A stretch of DNA of 64,000 bases from Phoronis australis (lineage: Eukaryota > Phoronida > Phoronidae): contig NMRA01000029.1 in the NCBI GenBank assembly GCA_002633005.1, positions 212,959-276,958 on the forward strand. Direction: 5' to 3'. How positions within the stretch are numbered: position 1 is the first letter of the stretch; every line of letters begins with the position of its first letter. Shown here in pieces: positions 61,601 through 64,000 of the stretch. The position numbers were made by a program, and so were the translations under genes. The notes beneath the pieces are model-generated. The model was not told where the DNA came from. It saw only the letters and a list, made by a program, of their open reading frames with translations, and did not search any database.

Positions 61601-64000
61601 GTCACTTGTCATGAAACAGGCTTGTGTTGTGGATTTTAATGTCCTATCCAATAATATGTTGTCGTTATTAACTGTATAATGTATGTTGGTACAGTTTGAT
61701 AATATTCCTTGCATTTGTACGATATTGAGCACAGCGCGTATTACGGAGTCTTGTTTGATGCTGTTTATGTGTGTATGTATATGTATATTGTCTATAAATA
61801 CACATCAACACATTAGATTTTGGGTACCTATGCCACGTGTTGAGTGACTTAAAGATTGCCACAAACATTACCTCAAACTAAACTAAGTTACAAGTTGTAA
61901 GCATTTTACTTTCAATAATATTTGTGTGTGTCTTCTTTTTAGGGGCGGAGCTCCGTCCAAGATAGACATTTCGCAGATCCCTGCGTTCCCTGACCTGTCG
62001 CAGCATAACAATTGGATGGCAAAATGTCTGACGCATGAAGTCTACTTCAAGCTTAAGGACAGGAAGACCGCTAGTGGGTTCTGCCTCGACCAGGCTATCC
62101 AAACTGGTGTGGACAACCCCGGACATCCATTCATTTACACCGTTGGTAAGATTGGGTCTACTTACGCATCTATTCATTTTCACTTTGGTAAGATTGGGTC
62201 CACTTCAAAGGGGAATGAGCTATAGATTCAAATTCCGTGTCAGAAAATCGACAGCTGAAATTTCGAAGAAAAGTCTGGTACTGTCAGAAATTTAGCAGAA
62301 CGTTTTGCGTGGTTTGCTGTTTAATTGACATCCTGTGTTACACGAGATTGGGAACAGAGTTGAAAAATATTTGTTGGCCACGCCCATTGATCCCATGGGT
62401 GATGATGTTTATACTATGCCTGGAAAGCGTTGTATGACAAATTTTTGTTATTCTGTGCCTGTAGTACTTTTGGCTTAATTGTGACTTGCAGCTAATGGTG
62501 TATTTACAACATTGGTTTCTGGATCACAGCAAAAATTCCTTAATTTTGAACAATTTTTTGTCTGTGTTTTACAATTCATGTAATAAATTTTTGATGTAAC
62601 TCGGCAACAAAAAACACATTGACAAATGAGCTCTTGTTGTGGTCTGAGGACATGTCTGCTTATACGTGCTTATGTTTCCCGCCATTTTGCCCAGGTTGTG
62701 TGGCGGGAGATGAAGAATCCTATGAGACATTCAAGGAACTTTTCGATCCCGTCATCGAGGGACGCCATAATGGTTTTACACCGGACGCCAAGCACTGCAC
62801 AGACTTGGACGCCTCGAAGATCAGGGGAGGTAAGTAGTTCTAATCTCGTTTTGATTTAACGGTAACAACGTTATGTTTTAGAAGTTGCGAAGAAAGGAGT
62901 CTGGTTATGTTGTGTGTCTTAATCCATGTAAACGGATGCATTATAATTTTCACATGGGATCCTCCCAACACACNAAAATCGACATCTGAAATTTCGAAGA
63001 AAAGTCTGGTACTGTCAGAAATTTAGCAGAACGTTTTGCGTGGTTTTCTGTTTAATTGACATCCTGTGTTACACGAGATAGATTGGGAACAGGGTTGAAA
63101 AATATTTGTTGGCCACGCCCATTGATCCCATGGGTGATGATGTTTATACTATGCCTGGAAAGCGTTGTATGTCAAATTTTTGTTATTCTGTGCCTGTAGT
63201 ACTTTTGGCTTAATTGTGACTTGCAGCTAATGGTGTATTTACAACATTGGTTTCTGGATCACAGCAAAAATTCCTTAATTTTGAACAATTTCTTGTCTGT
63301 GTTTTACAATTCATGTAATGAATTTTTGATGTAACTCGGCAACAAAAAACACATTGACAAATGAGCTCTTGTTGTGGTCTGAGGACATGTCTGCTTATAC
63401 GTGCTTATGTTTCCCGCCATTTTGCCCAGGTTGCGTGGCGGGAGATGAAGAATCCTATGAGACATTCAAGGAACTTTTCGATCCCGTCATCGAGGGACGC
63501 CATAATGGTTTTACACCGGACGCCAAGCACTGCACAGACTTGGACGCCTCGAAGATCAGGGGAGGTAAGTAGTTCTAATCTCGTTTTGATTTAACGGTAA
63601 CAACGTTATGTTTTAGAAGTTGCGAAGAAAGGAGTCTGGTTATGTTGTGTGTCTTAATCCATGTAAACGGATGCATTATAATTTTCACATGGGATCCTCC
63701 CAACACACATGTCTTGATTCACGTGACCAGCCTTCTGTTCTTGGCTAGTTGCCATAAAGAGTAGTTATAGCACGATTCAGTGTTATTGATACAATGCGAT
63801 TTGTTTAACCATGTATTATAGAAAAAAATAATTTCGGCATTGAAACGCTGTTCAAAGTCTTCAAATAGTAGAACTGTTGGTATCGCGAGTACTTTTAGCA
63901 CCCGACCACACAACAGCCGACCATGATTAGCAGACGACGTACTTGCTGGAAATAAAACTTGCTAATTTTGCCAGGTGTCACTGGTGAATAATGACGTCAT
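37646..64000 (+). CDS. Creatine kinase with N-myristoylation-type leader (flagellar type), 5' part of gene
   Basis: Partial at the 3' end of the window. Five spliced exons (plus one duplicated copy) give about 186 residues. The start MGCGGSKS fits the N-myristoylation rule (Gly2, Ser6, Lys7) with a Cys3 that could be palmitoylated. Residues about 12-85 are a Ser/Thr/Lys/Ala-rich linker. The kinase domain then starts [16 protein letters not shown] and includes [11 protein letters not shown] and [19 protein letters not shown], typical of creatine kinases (human CKM has [11 protein letters not shown] and [19 protein letters not shown]). The enzyme transfers phosphate between ATP and creatine. 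A lipidated leader is known in sea-urchin sperm flagellar CK, so a membrane- or axoneme-linked form is likely. The catalytic Cys and Arg residues, and whether there are three fused domains as in flagellar CK, lie beyond the window. Confidence 0.93.
41317..41600 (+). mobile_element. Dispersed repeat family A, copy 3
   Basis: Same family as 29890. The left end TGCAGGGCCCT and right end AGGGCCTTGCA form an 11-bp inverted repeat with one mismatch, suggesting a non-autonomous DNA transposon. Lies in creatine kinase intron 1. Confidence 0.75.
45832..45919. mobile_element. Compact fold-back element (34-bp arms, 20-nt loop)
   Basis: Arms 45832-45865 and 45886-45919 match at 32 of 34 positions (outer end GATATGATGTGCCCAC, inner GAGAACCAGTTTT). 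An 88-nt hairpin of microRNA-precursor size, but a related fragment at 59557 in reverse suggests a repeat family. Confidence 0.75.
47885..48035 (+). repeat. Dispersed repeat family C, copy 2
   Basis: Shares TGAGTCTCGAGCATTC and CAAAACACTCG words with 14058, and ATCCCATAA, AACCTCACC, CCAATC and GTGATCTCGC with 57975-58095. Non-coding, in creatine kinase intron 1. Confidence 0.5.
48989..49049 (+). CDS. Creatine kinase exon 2 (linker)
   Basis: 61 nt encoding [19 protein letters not shown] between split codons. Of two AGs 8 bp apart (ending 48980 and 48988) only the second gives the frame that continues into exon 3. Donor GTATTG. Low-complexity, so identity rests on frame and context. Confidence 0.75.
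50193..50630 (+). repeat. Dispersed repeat family B, copy 2
   Basis: Collinear with 36084-36530, same strand: CGTATCTCAGAAAAAGCTGA, TTGTTTTTAAAATGTT, ATAGGACTTTT, GAGATCTCATGTTGAACATT, CATGTCACCCAATGGATG. In creatine kinase intron 2. Confidence 0.7.
52019..52163. mobile_element. MITE with perfect 25-bp terminal inverted repeats
   Basis: Left 52019-52043 begins GGTAGAGTTCAGTAACGCTA; right 52139-52163 is its exact reverse complement, ending TTACTGAACTCTACC. 145 bp, no coding capacity. No clear target duplication. A decayed copy lies at 1896-2034. Confidence 0.9.
57287..57412 (+). CDS. Creatine kinase exon 3 (linker)
   Basis: Acceptor GTATTCAG, donor GTAACG. 41 whole codons, [16 protein letters not shown] through [10 protein letters not shown]; Ser/Thr/Ala/Asn-rich linker. 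Both ends are phase 2 and match exons 2 and 4. Confidence 0.82.
57975..58095 (+). repeat. Dispersed repeat family C, copy 3
   Basis: Words ATCCCATAATTCACCG, AACCTCACCGACCAATCA, CAAAACACT and GTGATCTCGC follow the order of the 47885 copy. In creatine kinase intron 3. Confidence 0.45.
58545..58642. mobile_element. Small hAT-like relic
   Basis: Left GGTTGGGGCAGATCCAGA and right CTCTGGATCCGTCTCCC are imperfect inverted ends resembling those at 1242 and 36783. About 98 bp, no coding capacity. Confidence 0.35.
59557..59596 (-). repeat. Fragment related to the 45832 fold-back element
   Basis: Reverse complement reads CCACTGAACAACAAGCATAAA then ACTGGTTCT, resembling CTACTGAATGATAGGCATAAA and ACTGGTTCT at 45868-45898. 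Confidence 0.5.
61943..62145 (+). CDS. Creatine kinase exon 4 (start of kinase domain)
   Basis: Acceptor CTTTTTAG, donor GTAAGA. Contains [19 protein letters not shown] and [20 protein letters not shown]. The NPGHPFI segment and its spacing are those of the guanidino-specificity region of creatine kinases rather than arginine kinases. A second copy of the donor lies 42 bp downstream. Confidence 0.96.
62143..62205 (+). repeat. 42-bp tandem duplication of the CK exon 4 donor site
   Basis: TTGGTAAGATTGGGTCTACT (from 62143) recurs as TTGGTAAGATTGGGTCCACT (from 62185). The second GTAAG is in the same phase and the 42 nt between have no stop codon. Confidence 0.85.
62244..62973 (+). repeat. Tandem duplication, unit 1 (with CK exon 5)
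   Basis: 730 bp nearly identical to 62975-63708: a handful of substitutions plus a 4-bp AGAT difference. Contains the upstream intron part, exon 5 and the following intron start. Followed immediately by an N at 62974. Confidence 0.97.
62695..62829 (+). CDS. Creatine kinase exon 5, first copy
   Basis: Acceptor TTGCCCAG, donor GTAAGT, phase 1-1. Encodes [20 protein letters not shown] then [19 protein letters not shown]. Human CKM is nearly collinear ([20 protein letters not shown]). Part of a tandem duplication; only one copy would be needed for a normal kinase. Confidence 0.94.
62975..63708 (+). repeat. Tandem duplication, unit 2
   Basis: 734-bp second copy; both units end CCTCCCAACACAC. After it the sequence continues uniquely from ATGTCTTGATTC. 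Confidence 0.97.
63430..63564 (+). CDS. Creatine kinase exon 5, second copy
   Basis: Identical to 62695-62829 except one synonymous T/C change in the Cys codon near the start. Same acceptor, donor and phase. Including both copies would keep frame but repeat 45 residues in the fold, so it is either an assembly duplicate, an alternative copy or a recent duplication. Confidence 0.6.
63709..64000 (+). other. Creatine kinase intron 5, running off the window
   Basis: No further CK exon is seen before the end of the window; the next expected sequence is the block after the LKGG-equivalent IRGG. Confidence 0.6.

Larger units (their letters stand above)
57413..61942 (+). other. Creatine kinase intron 3 (4.5 kb)
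   Basis: Contains repeat family C (57975), a small hAT-like relic (58545) and a reverse-orientation fragment of the 45832 element (59557). No gene recognised. Confidence 0.65.

Overview
The window is metazoan nuclear DNA with AT-rich introns, GT-AG splicing, single-copy conserved genes and many small DNA-transposon relics. Two protein genes are recognisable, both on the + strand, head to tail. The second encodes a creatine kinase of the CK type, not an arginine kinase, with an N-myristoylation-type leader as in sea-urchin sperm flagellar creatine kinase. That points to an invertebrate such as an echinoderm, hemichordate, cephalochordate, annelid or brachiopod, and argues against an arthropod. 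I cannot name the species. Isolated N characters (17554, 30586, 36815, 41068, 62974) show this is a draft assembly.

Region 1 (1-2446) is upstream sequence with no recognised gene. It holds a hAT-like MITE (1242-1397), a second MITE (1896-2034) and a degenerate repeat with a near-perfect palindrome (2067-2190).

Region 2 (about 2447-31639) is a nearly complete DCAF1 (VprBP) gene, the substrate receptor of the CUL4-DDB1 ubiquitin ligase. I placed 35 coding exons plus one tentative N-terminal exon. All exon phases agree, and the exons from 2554 to the stop at 31639 sum to 1,967 codons plus a stop. Human DCAF1 has 1,507 residues; nearly all the excess is one 1,443-nt exon (28142-29584) that inserts about 480 Ser/Thr/acidic residues into the acidic tail. 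The first of the two WDxR motifs reads WDVN. One intron (22354-23074) has the signals of a minor-spliceosome (U12) intron and carries a 41-bp inverted repeat whose RNA would be fully paired, counting four G-U wobbles.

Region 3 (31640-37645) holds the DCAF1 3' UTR and the intergenic stretch, with a TTAA-flanked element, a hAT-like element and one copy of a roughly 440-bp dispersed repeat. A CpG-rich promoter-like block with CACGTG, CCAAT and GCATGCGC motifs lies at about 37440-37560.

Region 4 (37646-64000, running off the end) is the 5' part of the creatine kinase gene: a myristoylation-type first exon, two small Ser/Lys/Thr-rich linker exons separated by introns of 11.3 and 8.2 kb, then two exons of the N-terminal kinase domain. 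The last exon sits in a 0.73-kb near-identical tandem duplication with a single N exactly at the junction. It is either an allelic assembly artefact or a real in-phase exon duplication. The large introns contain several inverted-repeat and dispersed repeat families shared with the DCAF1 introns. No tRNA, rRNA or CRISPR was found.
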